This document shows, piece by piece, positions 40,519 through 40,520 of a DNA stretch of 40,520 nt. Positions within the stretch are counted from its first letter, which is position 1. Each line of letters begins with the position of its first letter. Made by a program: the position numbers and the translations under genes. The DNA comes from Mycobacterium gordonae. Its GTDB lineage: Bacteria; Actinomycetota; Actinomycetes; Mycobacteriales; Mycobacteriaceae. The notes under the pieces are model-generated. The model did not search any database, was not told the origin of the DNA, and saw only the letters and a list, made by a program, of their open reading frames with translations. Location of the stretch: NCBI RefSeq assembly GCF_001417955.2, contig NZ_LKTM01000343.1, forward strand, positions 1 to 40,520, in the 5' to 3' direction.

Positions 40519-40520
40519 TC

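Noticed and set aside
40033..40520. CRISPR-like or tandem repeat array at the window end
   Set aside because: The repetition is codon-level Gly-Gly-x coding of a PGRS protein, not spaced identical repeats; the same holds for the first 290 bases.

Overview
This window is GC-rich chromosomal DNA from a Mycobacterium. The evidence is PE and PE_PGRS coding sequence, an LpqH-type lipoprotein, cutinase, WS/DGAT acyltransferase, LucA, MurT/GatD, and a gene order that follows, in reverse, the M. tuberculosis H37Rv stretch from Rv3725 to Rv3707c (synteny recalled from memory, not searched). PGRS genes, an unsplit cutinase and several non-H37Rv insertions point to a non-tuberculous, probably slow-growing species. 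Both window ends cut through PGRS-type genes.

Layout. 1-9.5 kb is accessory: the end of a PGRS protein carrying a GH16 glycosidase domain, a WS/DGAT acyltransferase, an acyltransferase-3/SGNH fusion, a cysteine hydrolase, a large cyclase-AAA signalling protein and a coupled SMP-30-like lactonase. 9.5-11.8 kb holds an NAD(P)-dependent oxidoreductase (Rv3725-like), a small F420/flavin-type oxidoreductase behind a SigF-like promoter, a hidden 50-aa membrane peptide gene and an intact cutinase. 11.9-20.5 kb is absent at this position in H37Rv as I recall it: two CsbD stress proteins, a DapB-like dehydrogenase, a CHAT (caspase-like) protease locus with a TPR partner and two unrecognised proteins, an LpqH-like lipoprotein and a small ParB-box-like protein. 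20.5-27.9 kb is core: lucA, tRNA-Ser(GGA), the SRP RNA, the Rv3722c-type aspartate aminotransferase, dnaX, an SRPBCC protein, the Ami1 amidase, YbaB and RecR. 28-29.2 kb has a secreted C39-like peptidase and a solitary PE protein. 29.2-32.2 kb is gatD-murT (lipid II amidation) and a DnaQ-BRCT exonuclease. 32.2-34 kb is an inserted LuxR-type response regulator facing a two-gene operon of paralogous stress-type proteins. 34-38.5 kb is amino-acid biosynthesis: leuA with a leucine leader peptide and attenuator, divergent from ask-asd. The end holds a secreted DUF4185 protein, a DUF732-like protein and a PE_PGRS C-terminus.

The likeliest under-described system is the CHAT/TPR locus (13.5-19.5 kb). 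The protease has an intact His-Cys dyad, its start overlaps the stop of the TPR gene by 4 bp, and two further genes downstream are coupled to each other the same way. A divergent membrane protein gene sits in the middle. The second is the LuxR regulator with paired CCCTTA/GGGG palindromes and its divergent paralog pair. The third is the leuA leader, where two mutually exclusive hairpins follow a 13-codon leader peptide with three consecutive Leu codons.
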